Source: Sulfurospirillum cavolei (GTDB lineage: Bacteria; Campylobacterota; Campylobacteria; Campylobacterales; Sulfurospirillaceae). Taken from it: a stretch of DNA of 64,000 nucleotides. The position numbers were made by a program, and so were the translations under genes. This document shows positions 1 through 8,699 of the stretch, piece after piece. The notes under the pieces were generated by a model. That model ran no database searches, had not been told where the DNA came from, and was given only the letters and a program-made list of their open reading frames with translations. The stretch's first letter is position 1; every line of letters begins with the position of its first letter. Location of the stretch: the NCBI RefSeq assembly GCF_000813325.1, contig NZ_BBQE01000011.1. One strand, given 5' to 3'.

Positions 1-1130
1 TGGGCGTTATGGATATGACGTTTTCGTTTGACGAAATCGATGCTTACATCGGTTCGATCAGTTGGAAGCTTATTACGATTTTTGCTTTTTCGTTACTGGT
101 AACGTCGATTCTGATCATGTGGGTTTTAAAAAGCGTGGTTGGAAATCCTTTGGGGATTTTGTTGGAAAGAATTAAAAATCTCTCCGGCGGAAGCGGCGAT
201 TTGACCGCGCGCGTCAATATCAACAGTCAAGACGAGATGGGCGATATTGCTCATCATATCAACCTTTTTATCGAAAAAATTCAGTCGATTATCGTCACGT
301 CGCAAACGATTTCAAAAAACGTCGAACACACGGGAGAGACGCTCAATACCAACGCCGTTACCTTTTCGCAAGGCGTTTTTGAACAAGCCAAACAGATTAA
401 AACGTCGTTTGATCTTATGAAGGATATCGAAGCCGATCTTGATCTTTCCGAAGAGTTGGCGATCCACACCGTTGAAGACAATAATGCTTCTTTTAGCGTG
501 TTGGAGCGCATGAGTTTATCGTTAAACGACGTCGTTCAAAAAATCAACGGCGCAAGCGAGCAAGAACAAGATATGGCGCATCAAATACAAAGCGTCGTCG
601 CTCAAACCGACCAGATTAAAGGCGTCTTAGAGATGATCAAAGATATTGCCGATCAGACCAACCTTTTAGCCCTCAATGCCGCCATCGAAGCCGCACGCGC
701 GGGAGAACACGGACGAGGTTTTGCGGTCGTTGCCGATGAAGTGCGAAAACTTGCCGAGCGTACGCAAAAATCTTTAGCGGAAATCGACGCGACGATTAGC
801 GTTATCGTTCAAGGCGTGACGCAACTCAGTGCGCATATGGAAACCAACGCGGACAATATCCGTCTTATCTCCGATAATGCCGTTGAGGTGCAAAACGAAA
901 CGGAAGAGACGCGAAACCGAACGATTCAATCCATCGAAATCTCGAAAAAAGCGTCGAAAAAAGTCGTCGAAATTTCGCACTTAACCAACCAAATGATGGA
1001 GCAGATGAAAAAGACGCTGAGTCTTTCGAACAATAACGAAAAGATCGCCGAAGAGCTCTCCGTCATTTCCGGAAAAATGTTGGAATCGTCTCAAAACTTA
1101 GACTCGACGCTCTCGTCGTTTAAAGTATGA
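1..1130 (+). CDS. Methyl-accepting chemotaxis protein, 5' end outside window
   Basis: Chemoreceptor that passes ligand signals to the CheA/CheW complex at the cell pole. The reading frame is open to base 3, so the periplasmic sensor and first membrane segment probably lie upstream; the first visible ATG is at 9. Visible are one membrane helix (about residues 18-40 counted from that ATG), a HAMP domain just after it, and a long coiled-coil signalling domain. Its hairpin tip (DQTNLLALNAAIEAARAGE, near residue 215) is the invariant MCP signature. No C-terminal CheR/CheB docking pentapeptide is seen. The tip region is almost identical to that of the second receptor at 3170-4780. The ligand cannot be told from what is present. 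Confidence 0.9.
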   Translation, partial: GVMDMTFSFDEIDAYIGSISWKLITIFAFSLLVTSILIMWVLKSVVGNPLGILLERIKNLSGGSGDLTARVNINSQDEMGDIAHHINLFIEKIQSIIVTSQTISKNVEHTGETLNTNAVTFSQGVFEQAKQIKTSFDLMKDIEADLDLSEELAIHTVEDNNASFSVLERMSLSLNDVVQKINGASEQEQDMAHQIQSVVAQTDQIKGVLEMIKDIADQTNLLALNAAIEAARAGEHGRGFAVVADEVRKLAERTQKSLAEIDATISVIVQGVTQLSAHMETNADNIRLISDNAVEVQNETEETRNRTIQSIEISKKASKKVVEISHLTNQMMEQMKKTLSLSNNNEKIAEELSVISGKMLESSQNLDSTLSSFKV

Positions 1131-1156
1131 TGCAAAGGGCTTTTAGCCTTTTTGCA
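1131..1156. terminator. Bidirectional terminator between convergent genes
   Basis: Inverted repeat TGCAAAGGGC / GCCTTTTTGCA around a short T-rich loop, with one bulge and one G-T pair. It lies between the stop of the chemoreceptor and the last codons of the convergent ABC-F gene, whose stop codon falls inside the hairpin. Position and shape suggest termination in both directions. Confidence 0.6.
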
Positions 1157-3098
1157 TCGTTTCGATTTTTTCTTCAAGCTCAAGCCATGCTTCGATAAGC
1201 GGCTCTAAAGCGTCTTCTTTCAAACGTAAATCTTCCGACAGTTTGCTTAATCCGATTTTTTGGTAGCAATCGGGATTTTCAAGGCATTTTTTAATCGCTT
1301 TGATCTCGTCTTCAAGGGTTTCGATTTGATGTGGAAGCGTTTTAAGGGCTTGTTGCTCTTTGTAGCTTAGCTTAAGCGTCATCGCCTCTTTATTCTTTTG
1401 CGTTTTGGAGGAGCTCTCCTTAGCCTCACTTGAAGTTTCGTTTTCCATGGCTTCGAGTTCGGCAATCTCTTTTTCGATTTCAAGGTATTCGCTGTAGTTT
1501 TGATAACTCTCTTCGATACGTCCGTCGCCTTTGAAGACGTAAAGCTTCGTAGCGATTTTATCGACGAAATAGCGATCGTGGCTGACAAAAATAACCGCGC
1601 CTTGAAAACTTTGAATATACTCTTCTAAAATGTTGATCGTCGGTATATCCAAATCGTTGGTCGGTTCGTCCAAAATCAAGCAATCGACTTCTTGAGTAAA
1701 CAAAAGTGCCAATGCCACGCGATTTTTTTCGCCGCCGCTTAAAACGCCTATTTTTTTTGCCAAATCTTCTTTGGGAAAAAGGAAGTTTTTGAGGTAACCG
1801 AAGACGTGCATATTTTTCCCTTTGACGTCTACGCGATCGCCTCCGTTAGGGCAAAAGGTTGCGAGCAGGTCTTTGGCGTCGTCGAGCATGGCACGTTGTT
1901 GGTCGAAGTAGCCTATTTTAAACTCTCCTTTTTTGAGGAGACCTTGATCGATCGCTAGATCACCGAGGAGAATTTTGAGAAGGGTCGATTTTCCGGCACC
2001 GTTTTTGCCGACGATCGCGATACGGTCTTTTTGCAAAATGCGTGCGCTAAAAGCCTTGATGAGAGGCTTGTCGCCGAGCGTTTTAGCGATGGCTTCCATT
2101 TCGAACAACATCTTTTGCTTATTGAGAATTTTATCGCCGTTAAAGTTGTGCTTTTCGCGCTCCAGTTCCAATTTGAGCTTGCGAACGAGTGAGGGATTCT
2201 TTTTTGCCTGATCGCGTAATTCGAAAACCCTTTGTTTGCGTCCTTCGTTACGTTTGAGTCTGGCTTTAACGCCGCGCCTTAACCACTCTTCTTCGCCTTT
2301 TAAGTATTTGAGAAGATTTTCGTGTTGTTTTTGCAACGAGAGAATGAGCTGTTCTTTACATGTCAAATAGCGTTCGTATCCTCCATCGAAACTGCGTAAC
2401 GAAGCTTCTTCGATTTCGATCGTACGCGTTGCGATCCGGTCGATAAAATAACGATCGTGCGAAATAAAGAGCAACGTAAATTTGCCGTTCAAAATCATCT
2501 GTTCTAAAAATTCGACCATATAGACGTCCAAGTGGTTTGTCGGTTCGTCTAAAAGCAAAATATCGGGTTTTTGTAAAATCAGACCTGCAAGCGTAACACG
2601 GCGTTGTTCACCTCCGCTGAGCATCGTTACATCGCTTTGTTCAAATTGTTTCAGGTCGAAAACTTCCAAAACGCGTTCGATTTTTTCATCTAAATTCCAT
2701 GCATCGTGCAGTTCCAAATAGCTTACGAGTTCACTTTGCTCTTTTAAAAGCGATGCATTTTGAAAGTCGGTTTCCAATGTTTTGAGGAGTTCATGGTAGC
2801 GCGTTAAAGCAACTTTGAGCTCTTTAAGACTCTCTTCAATCGCCTCTTTAACGTTCATGCCTTCTTTAAAGCGCGGTGTTTGATCGAGCATGCCGATCGT
2901 CGTGTTTTTTTGAAGAATACGTCTGCCTTCGTCCGGTTCCAATATGCCGTAGAGAATCTTCATTAAAGTCGATTTTCCGCCGCCGTTTTTGCCGATGAGG
3001 GCGACGCGTTCGTTTGTGTGGAGCGAAAAGTCGACGTCGGAGAGAATTTTTTGCGTTTCGTATGCTTTATGAATGCCGATAAGATCTAGAAGTGCCAA
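1143..3098 (-). CDS. uup: ABC-F family ATPase, Uup type
   Basis: Soluble twin-ATPase of the ABC-F family; these act on ribosomes or, for Uup, are linked to ribosome biology and precise excision of transposons, not to transport. At 651 residues it is close to E. coli Uup (about 635). Two ABC domains are complete: Walker A GKNGGGKST with signature LSGGEQ and LDEPTNHLD, then Walker A GKNGAGKST with LSGGEKNR and LDEPTNDLD. A charged linker joins them, and a C-terminal helical/coiled-coil tail of about 100 residues is typical of Uup. No membrane segments are seen. Translation probably starts at a TTG (3098) with AAGG eight bases upstream. It is a single-gene unit preceded by an extended -10 box. 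Confidence 0.85.
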   Translation of the reverse strand: MALLDLIGIHKAYETQKILSDVDFSLHTNERVALIGKNGGGKSTLMKILYGILEPDEGRRILQKNTTIGMLDQTPRFKEGMNVKEAIEESLKELKVALTRYHELLKTLETDFQNASLLKEQSELVSYLELHDAWNLDEKIERVLEVFDLKQFEQSDVTMLSGGEQRRVTLAGLILQKPDILLLDEPTNHLDVYMVEFLEQMILNGKFTLLFISHDRYFIDRIATRTIEIEEASLRSFDGGYERYLTCKEQLILSLQKQHENLLKYLKGEEEWLRRGVKARLKRNEGRKQRVFELRDQAKKNPSLVRKLKLELEREKHNFNGDKILNKQKMLFEMEAIAKTLGDKPLIKAFSARILQKDRIAIVGKNGAGKSTLLKILLGDLAIDQGLLKKGEFKIGYFDQQRAMLDDAKDLLATFCPNGGDRVDVKGKNMHVFGYLKNFLFPKEDLAKKIGVLSGGEKNRVALALLFTQEVDCLILDEPTNDLDIPTINILEEYIQSFQGAVIFVSHDRYFVDKIATKLYVFKGDGRIEESYQNYSEYLEIEKEIAELEAMENETSSEAKESSSKTQKNKEAMTLKLSYKEQQALKTLPHQIETLEDEIKAIKKCLENPDCYQKIGLSKLSEDLRLKEDALEPLIEAWLELEEKIETMQKG

Positions 3099-3121
3099 AC
3101 GAGTACCTTGTTTTTACGCGT

Positions 3122-3130
3122 ATTATACCA
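3122..3130 (-). promoter_or_regulatory. Extended -10 promoter of uup
   Basis: On the minus strand the bases read TGGTATAAT, a perfect extended -10 element, 24 bases upstream of the uup start codon. No clear -35 box is seen, which is usual for Campylobacterota sigma-70 promoters. Confidence 0.6.
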
Positions 3131-3135
3131 TTAAG

Positions 3136-3160
3136 CGGGCAAAGCAAAAAGCCTTGCCCG
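3136..3160. terminator. Hairpin downstream of the second chemoreceptor gene
   Basis: Inverted repeat CGGGCAAAGC-AAAAA-GCCTTGCCCG, a ten-pair stem with one mismatch and a five-base loop, directly after the stop of the minus-strand chemoreceptor. No U-run follows, so it may be an attenuating or RNA-stabilising hairpin rather than a full intrinsic terminator. Confidence 0.5.
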
Positions 3161-3169
3161 AAGAAGAGA

Positions 3170-4780
3170 TTACGATTGGAATTGGTTGAGTTTGTTGTTC
3201 AGGTTTTCGGCTAAACGGGAGAGATGATCCGCCGCCGCCGCAATTTCCTCGACGCTACGTGCGTTTTGGCTGGTAAGCGTGTTAATATTGGAAACCATTT
3301 CGACGATTTTATCGGTATCTTGCGAAATTTTGCGTGAATTTGTAGCGTTGGAAGCCACCGTCGCGACGGTTTCGTTCATCACGTTCGTCGTATCGACGAT
3401 AGTCTCTTCGACGCCGTTTGATACGCTTGAGAGTCTTTGAATGTTGCGTGCGTTTTTGTTCATTTGATCCGAAGAGTCGACGATGGCTTGTACGATTACG
3501 TTAATCGTCGCATTGATTTCGGTTAACGATGTTTGCGTACGCTCGGCAAGTTTTCGCACTTCATCGGCAACGACCGCAAAGCCTCGTCCGTGTTCTCCAG
3601 CGCGTGCGGCTTCGATAGCGGCATTGAGCGCTAAAAGATTGGTTTGATCGGCAATATCGGAGATGACCGTTAAGATATGCTTTACCTGTTCGGCGTCATG
3701 GCTCATCTGCTCTAATTTTTGAGCCAAGGCGGTTTCAGATTGGCTGGCTCCTTCGACGTCGTTTCGAAGCGTAATGATCTCACTTTTGGCGCGCGAGAGT
3801 TTATCGTTTGCCAAAGCAATTTTATCTTTCGTGACATCCGATAATTTAGCGGTTTCTTGAACGAATGTTTTAATGGTATCGATCTCGTGAATCGTATTTT
3901 CGACGATCAGCGAGCTTTGTTCGGCGTTACGTCCGATTTGCATACTCGTGGTGCTAAGCTCATGCGATACCGAAGCGTTTTCGCTGGAAGAATTTTTAGC
4001 ATCGATAATCGTCTTTTCCAAAGTATCGACGAGCACATTGAAACTATCGACGATCTCTTTAATTTCGTTGGCTTTGTCGTAAGAAATACGGAAATTGAGA
4101 CGTTTGTGTTGAACAAATCCCGTGATACTATCGCGAATCAGATGAACGCCGTGCATAATATTTTTACGGATGTAAAACGTCGTGATAAAAATCGTTACGC
4201 CAACAAGCAGTAAAACGACGAACATCCACGTATCGGCATTGCGTTTCACGTCGATTGCATTATTCGCCATTTTTTTGGAAACTTCGATATTGTATTTGAT
4301 GTGTGCATCCAAAGCTTTCGTAAAATCGAGTAACGTAGGGCGGCTCTTATTGAGCAATGCCGCGGCTTCGACGGTTTTATTTTCCTTGGAGAGTTTGCTT
4401 ACATTTGCGATGATTTCTAACGCTTTGCCGAGCATGACGCGATCTTTGGCTAAATGCTCTTTATCTTGTTCATCGGAAACCATCGTTTCATAGGTTTTAA
4501 ACGATGCTTCGATGCTTTGCCTTACTTTTTGAATCGCTTCATCGCGTTTGACTTTTTCTTCCGGCGCGTCATGGGTAATATGTTCCCATAGATTTAGACG
4601 CAAGCGATAGCCGTTTTGGATCGTATCGTTGAGAAGATCGATGCTTGGAATGGAATTGACGTTCGCGTAGTTCGTCTCGTCGTAAACGTGCTCCATTTTT
4701 TGTAACGCGATACCGAAAATCGTACATGTACCTAAAATCGCCACCGCTAATATGCCCGTTAGCTGTTTCCCGATAGTCAT
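3170..4780 (-). CDS. Methyl-accepting chemotaxis protein (four-helix-bundle sensor)
   Basis: Complete chemoreceptor of about 536 residues. A membrane helix at about residues 5-22 is followed by an all-helical periplasmic region of about 165 residues that looks like a 4HB_MCP ligand-binding domain, a second membrane helix near residues 182-203, HAMP, and the signalling coiled coil with the MCP tip (DQTNLLALNAAIEAARAGE). The start is placed at the ATG at 4780 because AAGGGGG lies just upstream; an in-frame ATG eight codons earlier has no such site. It is transcribed alone and opposite to the downstream protease. The ligand is unknown, and four-helix-bundle sensors bind varied small molecules. 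Confidence 0.9.
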   Translation of the reverse strand: MTIGKQLTGILAVAILGTCTIFGIALQKMEHVYDETNYANVNSIPSIDLLNDTIQNGYRLRLNLWEHITHDAPEEKVKRDEAIQKVRQSIEASFKTYETMVSDEQDKEHLAKDRVMLGKALEIIANVSKLSKENKTVEAAALLNKSRPTLLDFTKALDAHIKYNIEVSKKMANNAIDVKRNADTWMFVVLLLVGVTIFITTFYIRKNIMHGVHLIRDSITGFVQHKRLNFRISYDKANEIKEIVDSFNVLVDTLEKTIIDAKNSSSENASVSHELSTTSMQIGRNAEQSSLIVENTIHEIDTIKTFVQETAKLSDVTKDKIALANDKLSRAKSEIITLRNDVEGASQSETALAQKLEQMSHDAEQVKHILTVISDIADQTNLLALNAAIEAARAGEHGRGFAVVADEVRKLAERTQTSLTEINATINVIVQAIVDSSDQMNKNARNIQRLSSVSNGVEETIVDTTNVMNETVATVASNATNSRKISQDTDKIVEMVSNINTLTSQNARSVEEIAAAADHLSRLAENLNNKLNQFQS

Positions 4781-4962
4781 AGTTTCCCCCTTACTAAATA
4801 ACATCGAATAGATCGTAAACTTATTTTCCTAACAATACGTTTAAACTTTCTTTACTTGAGAATCAAATAGGAAAGTTATTGATAATGTATAGAGAAAGGA
4901 TACACTACGATGCGTGACAAATGCGTTGCAATGTTATGATTTAGAAAATATTGATCAAATCT

Positions 4963-4971
4963 TGGTATTAT
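4963..4971 (+). promoter_or_regulatory. Extended -10 promoter of the M48 protease operon
   Basis: TGGTATTAT, an extended -10 element about 30 bases before the protease start at 5003, at the end of the roughly 220-base gap between divergent transcription units. No strong -35 box is visible. Confidence 0.45.
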
Positions 4972-5002
4972 ACGACACTTTATCGCATGAAGGATGCATG
5001 GA

Positions 5003-6232
5003 ATGTTAGAATGGATTTTAGGGCTTTATTGTCTTTATCTTTTGATGAAGCTTTATGCCGCGTTGATGGAGATCGGCTTTGTCGAAAAAGCACAACGGTT
5101 TGAACCGGTTATCTTATCGGCTGCGAATTATAGAAAAGCCGCCGCGTACAAAATAGCGTCGCAAAAGCTCTTGTTAACGACGACGTTGTACGATTTTATC
5201 CTCTTTTTTGCTTGGATCGGTTTTGGGTTGCGACGTTTGGACGAAATCATGATTTTTGAAAACACTCTTTTAAATTCTACCGCTTACGTGTTGGTTTTTA
5301 GCACGATCAATTATCTTTTAACGCTTCCGTTTGAGATTTACCAAACATTTGAGCTTGATAAAAAGTTCGGTTTTTCAACGATCACCCCTCGAACCTTTGT
5401 GCTCGATCAGTGTAAGTCCGCCGTGATGTTCGTACTCTTCGGAGGAGCTTTTTTTGCGGCAATGGTGTCTATTATCGATACGTTTAAGGATTGGTGGATT
5501 TACGGATTTGCGTTTTCGTTTGCGGTCGTTTTGTTTATCAATATGATCTATCCCATCGTGATCGTTCCGATGTTTAACAAACTGACGCCGCTCCAAGATG
5601 AAACGTTACAAGGCGCGATTGAACGTTTACTTGAAAAAGCGGGGCTTCACAGTAGCGGTGTTTTTTGTTTGGACGCCAGTAAAAGAGACAACCGTTTGAA
5701 TGCGTATTTTGGGGGCTTGGGGCGTTCGAAGCGGGTTGTTTTATTCGATACGCTGATCGCGAAATTGACGACGTCTGAATTGTTGGCGGTTTTAGGACAT
5801 GAATTGGGACATTTTGCACACAAAGATATTCTGAAAAATATTGCCGCGAGTGCTTTGATGCTTTTGGTGATGTTTGCACTTTTTGGAAACCTTCCTCTAG
5901 CGTTGTTTGAATCTTTACATGTAGAACCGAGCGCGCATGCTATCATCGCTCTTTTTCTGTTGTTCTCTCCCGTCATTTCGTTTGCGATGATGCCTTTGTT
6001 TGGGCTAATGAGCCGTTACAACGAATACCGAGCCGACGCTTACGGAAGCGAATGTGAAAATCAAGAAGCCTTGCGTGACGCATTGATGAAGCTCGCCGAT
6101 GAAAATAAAAGCTTTCCTTTTGCCCACCCTTTAACGATCGCGCTTTATTTTACCCATCCGCCGTTAACCAAACGGTTGGAACGGCTCGGTATGCATTTTG
6201 AGTCTTCGACGAAGGACGCGTGTGCGCATTAA
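5003..6232 (+). CDS. M48 family membrane zinc protease (CAAX protease/Ste24-like)
   Basis: Integral-membrane metalloprotease of about 409 residues with several hydrophobic segments. The zinc-binding HELGH is near residue 267 and the third ligand region (NEYRADAYG) follows about 75 residues later, the layout of Ste24-type M48 peptidases. Bacterial substrates are mostly unknown; a role in membrane-protein quality control is a family-level guess. The ATG at 5003 is preferred over the one at 4994 because AAGG at 4990-4993 is nine bases upstream of it. The 3' end overlaps the prmC start by 11 bases, implying translational coupling. Confidence 0.85.
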   Translation: MLEWILGLYCLYLLMKLYAALMEIGFVEKAQRFEPVILSAANYRKAAAYKIASQKLLLTTTLYDFILFFAWIGFGLRRLDEIMIFENTLLNSTAYVLVFSTINYLLTLPFEIYQTFELDKKFGFSTITPRTFVLDQCKSAVMFVLFGGAFFAAMVSIIDTFKDWWIYGFAFSFAVVLFINMIYPIVIVPMFNKLTPLQDETLQGAIERLLEKAGLHSSGVFCLDASKRDNRLNAYFGGLGRSKRVVLFDTLIAKLTTSELLAVLGHELGHFAHKDILKNIAASALMLLVMFALFGNLPLALFESLHVEPSAHAIIALFLLFSPVISFAMMPLFGLMSRYNEYRADAYGSECENQEALRDALMKLADENKSFPFAHPLTIALYFTHPPLTKRLERLGMHFESSTKDACAH

Positions 6233-7040
6233 AGAGATCATCGCTCATTATGCGCGTTTGTTAAAAGACGTCAGCGACGTTCCTCAAAAAGAGGTCATGG
6301 TGCTTTTAGCGGAACTTTTACGCCAAGAGGCGAGCTGGCTTGTAGCGCACGGTGACGAAGAGATCGTTTTGCCTTTGCTTTTTGAAGAATGGATGAACCG
6401 ACGTATGCGGCATGAACCGTTAGAATATATCTTAGGGCGTGCCGAATTTTACGCCAAAACGTTTTACGTCGATTCAAACGTTTTAATCCCGCGTCCCGAA
6501 ACGGAACTTTTGGTCGATAAGGTCGTAGAAGAAGCTCGCGCTTTAAATGCGCCCGTGATTGTTGAGATCGGTACGGGAAGCGGCATTATCGCTATTATGA
6601 CGGCGCATTTACTGCCCAATGCTTCGATTATAGCCGTCGATATTTCAGGCGAGGCGTTAAAGGTCGCAAAAAAAAATGCACGTTTACACGGGGTTGAAGA
6701 TCGTATCGAATTTATCGAGGGGAGTTATTTGGCGGGTATTCAAAAACCGATCGATATTTTAGTATCGAATCCGCCTTATATCGCTTTGGGTGAGCCTTTA
6801 GCCCAAGGGCTTTCGTACGAGCCTTCGTTGGCACTGTTCGGAGGAGAAAAAGGCGATGAAATGTTGTGTCGCATCATCGACTTATACGTTTTTCATAACA
6901 TTAAAACCCTTATCTGCGAAATGGGATACGATCAGCGAATCGCCTTGACATGTTATGCCGAGCAAAAAGGTCTAGAGATCGAGTTTTACAAAGATTTAGC
7001 GGGCTTGGATCGCGGATTTTGGATTAAGGAGCAAAAATGA
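6222..7040 (+). CDS. prmC: Peptide chain release factor N5-glutamine methyltransferase
   Basis: Methylates the glutamine of the GGQ motif in release factors RF1/RF2 using S-adenosylmethionine, which improves translation termination. About 272 residues: a helical N-terminal release-factor-recognition domain, then a Rossmann-like methyltransferase domain with the SAM motif EIGTGSGI near residue 115 and the catalytic NPPY motif (VSNPPYIA) near residue 185. The start is the GTG at 6222, which has GAAGGA seven bases upstream and overlaps the protease gene; no ATG is suitably placed. The stop overlaps the next gene in ATGA. Confidence 0.9.
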   Translation: MRIKEIIAHYARLLKDVSDVPQKEVMVLLAELLRQEASWLVAHGDEEIVLPLLFEEWMNRRMRHEPLEYILGRAEFYAKTFYVDSNVLIPRPETELLVDKVVEEARALNAPVIVEIGTGSGIIAIMTAHLLPNASIIAVDISGEALKVAKKNARLHGVEDRIEFIEGSYLAGIQKPIDILVSNPPYIALGEPLAQGLSYEPSLALFGGEKGDEMLCRIIDLYVFHNIKTLICEMGYDQRIALTCYAEQKGLEIEFYKDLAGLDRGFWIKEQK

Positions 7041-7507
7041 AAAGTTTAACATCGCTTTATTTGATGGTGTTAGGAGTTGCGTTAGGTGTTGAAATTGCGG
7101 CGGGTGCTTTTGTCGCTCCGGTCATTTTCTTTCCTCAAAAGTATTTGGGAGAAGGTGTCTTAACACATTTTCAAAGCGGTATTTTGATGACGCAGGTTTT
7201 TTTGAAAACCAACCTTGTGATCGGTTTTATTGCACTTTACAGTATGATTTTTGAAGTGCAAACGACGATGGCACGCAAACGAAACGATATGCTTTCGTTT
7301 TTTCTTTCTTTAGGTTGTGCCATTGCAACGGGCTTATTTATTTTTTATTATACGCCTTTTATCGTTCATGCCCAACAATTAGGAGCAGAGCATACGACCG
7401 GAGAAGCTTTTTTGAGGATGCACAAACAAAGCGAACTCGTTATGAAAGTGCTCATGGGATTTCAGTTGATTCTTTTTTTAAGACGAGGGTGGTTGGCTCA
7501 ACGTTAA
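7037..7507 (+). CDS. DUF4149-type four-helix membrane protein
   Basis: Small inner-membrane protein of 156 residues with about four hydrophobic helices (near 7-30, 50-72, 88-112 and 133-150), matching the DUF4149 family as I recall it. Function is unknown. It is translationally coupled to prmC through an ATGA overlap and ends in a strong terminator, so it is the last gene of the protease-prmC operon. A charged loop follows the second helix. No catalytic motif is visible. Confidence 0.65.
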   Translation: MKSLTSLYLMVLGVALGVEIAAGAFVAPVIFFPQKYLGEGVLTHFQSGILMTQVFLKTNLVIGFIALYSMIFEVQTTMARKRNDMLSFFLSLGCAIATGLFIFYYTPFIVHAQQLGAEHTTGEAFLRMHKQSELVMKVLMGFQLILFLRRGWLAQR

Positions 7508-7537
7508 AAGAGGGAAGTGTGATCTTCCCTCTTTTTT
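7506..7537. terminator. Strong intrinsic terminator after DUF4149 gene
   Basis: Stem of about 12 pairs, AAAAGAGGGAAG / CTTCCCTCTTTT with loop TGTGAT, followed by T residues. It also has a T-run when read on the minus strand, so it can stop the ftsZ transcript too. Confidence 0.85.
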
Positions 7538-7567
7538 GATGAGGTTTTGAGGAGTTACGGGGTTGGG

Positions 7568-8683
7568 TTAATCCATTTGGTGGCGAATGTATGTTGGAAT
7601 ATCAAGATAATCGTCTTGTCCTTCATAGCCGCCGCTGACTTTTTTCAGGCGTAAAATACGCTCTTTTTTAATTGCTTCTTGGTTCGTGTTGAGTGCTTTT
7701 AGCTCTTTAGCTTCTGCTTTATTTTCAAATCCCGTTGCGACGATCGTGACTTTGACACTATTTTCAGGCATATTTTCATCGGTCGTCGTACCGAAAATGA
7801 CGTCGGCGTCTTCATCGGCACAATCCATAATGAGTCCCATCGCCGTACTGATTTCGTTCAACGGATACGTTGGAGGAAGTTGGAAATGAACGAGTACGCC
7901 TAAAGCGCCGTTAATCGACATGTTGTCCAATAACGGAGATTCGATGGCGCTTTTGATCGCTTCGATCGCCGCTTCGTCTCCGGTACTTTCGCCGATACCC
8001 ATCAACGCCATACCTCGGTGACTCATAACGGTTTGTACGTCGGCAAAGTCAACGTTAATATCGCTTTGTCCCGAAGATAGAACAACCAAGCTCATACCGC
8101 CGACCGCACGACTTAAAACGTCGTCGACGATTCTAAAGCTGTCTTTAATACCGAATTTTGCATCAACGATAGAGAGGAGTTTATCGTTAGGGATAATAAC
8201 GATCGAATCGCTTTCTTTGCGAAGTTCGTTAATCCCGAGATCGGCAAGTTTCGCGCGTTTTTTACCTTCGAACGCAAACGGGCGCGTGACGACGGCAACG
8301 GTTAACGCTCCGACTTCTTTTGCCGCTTGTGCAACGATCGGTGCGGCACCCGTACCGGTACCTCCACCGAATCCCGAAGCGATGAAAACGATGTCGGATT
8401 TTTCAAGAGAACTTTTAATCTCATCATAGCTTTCCAATGCGGATTCTTTTCCGACTTCGGGACGCATACCCGCACCCAATCCTTTTTTGCCGAGTTGAAT
8501 TTTTGTTTTTGCTAAACAATTTTCCAAGGCCTGTGCATCCGTGTTGGCGGCAATAAGATCGATACCGTTAATGCCTTCTCGTACCATATGGTTAATCATA
8601 TTACCGCCGCCGCCACCGACGCCGATCACTTTTATTTTAGCGCCGTAAACACCTTTTGATTCTTCTATGCTAAATCCGTTCAT
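7568..8683 (-). CDS. ftsZ: Cell division GTPase FtsZ
   Basis: Tubulin-like GTPase that polymerises into the division ring. At 371 residues it is of normal length. The nucleotide-binding signature GGGTGTGAAP is near residue 110, and the N-terminal glycine-rich VGGGGGNMI loop is intact. The C-terminal peptide (DDYLDIPTYIRHQ), which docks FtsA and other partners, is present. The ATG at 8683 has GAGAGGGG upstream. It lies 16 bases downstream of ftsA in the same operon, the normal ftsA-ftsZ order, but no other dcw-cluster genes adjoin, as is usual in Campylobacterota where that cluster is dispersed. Confidence 0.98.
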   Translation of the reverse strand: MNGFSIEESKGVYGAKIKVIGVGGGGGNMINHMVREGINGIDLIAANTDAQALENCLAKTKIQLGKKGLGAGMRPEVGKESALESYDEIKSSLEKSDIVFIASGFGGGTGTGAAPIVAQAAKEVGALTVAVVTRPFAFEGKKRAKLADLGINELRKESDSIVIIPNDKLLSIVDAKFGIKDSFRIVDDVLSRAVGGMSLVVLSSGQSDINVDFADVQTVMSHRGMALMGIGESTGDEAAIEAIKSAIESPLLDNMSINGALGVLVHFQLPPTYPLNEISTAMGLIMDCADEDADVIFGTTTDENMPENSVKVTIVATGFENKAEAKELKALNTNQEAIKKERILRLKKVSGGYEGQDDYLDIPTYIRHQMD

Positions 8684-8699
8684 AACCCCGTACCCCTCT

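Noticed and set aside
650..3660. Near-identical signalling tips of the two chemoreceptors as a recent duplication
   Set aside because: This stretch is almost invariant in all chemoreceptors; the sensor parts and flanks differ, so no duplication is implied.
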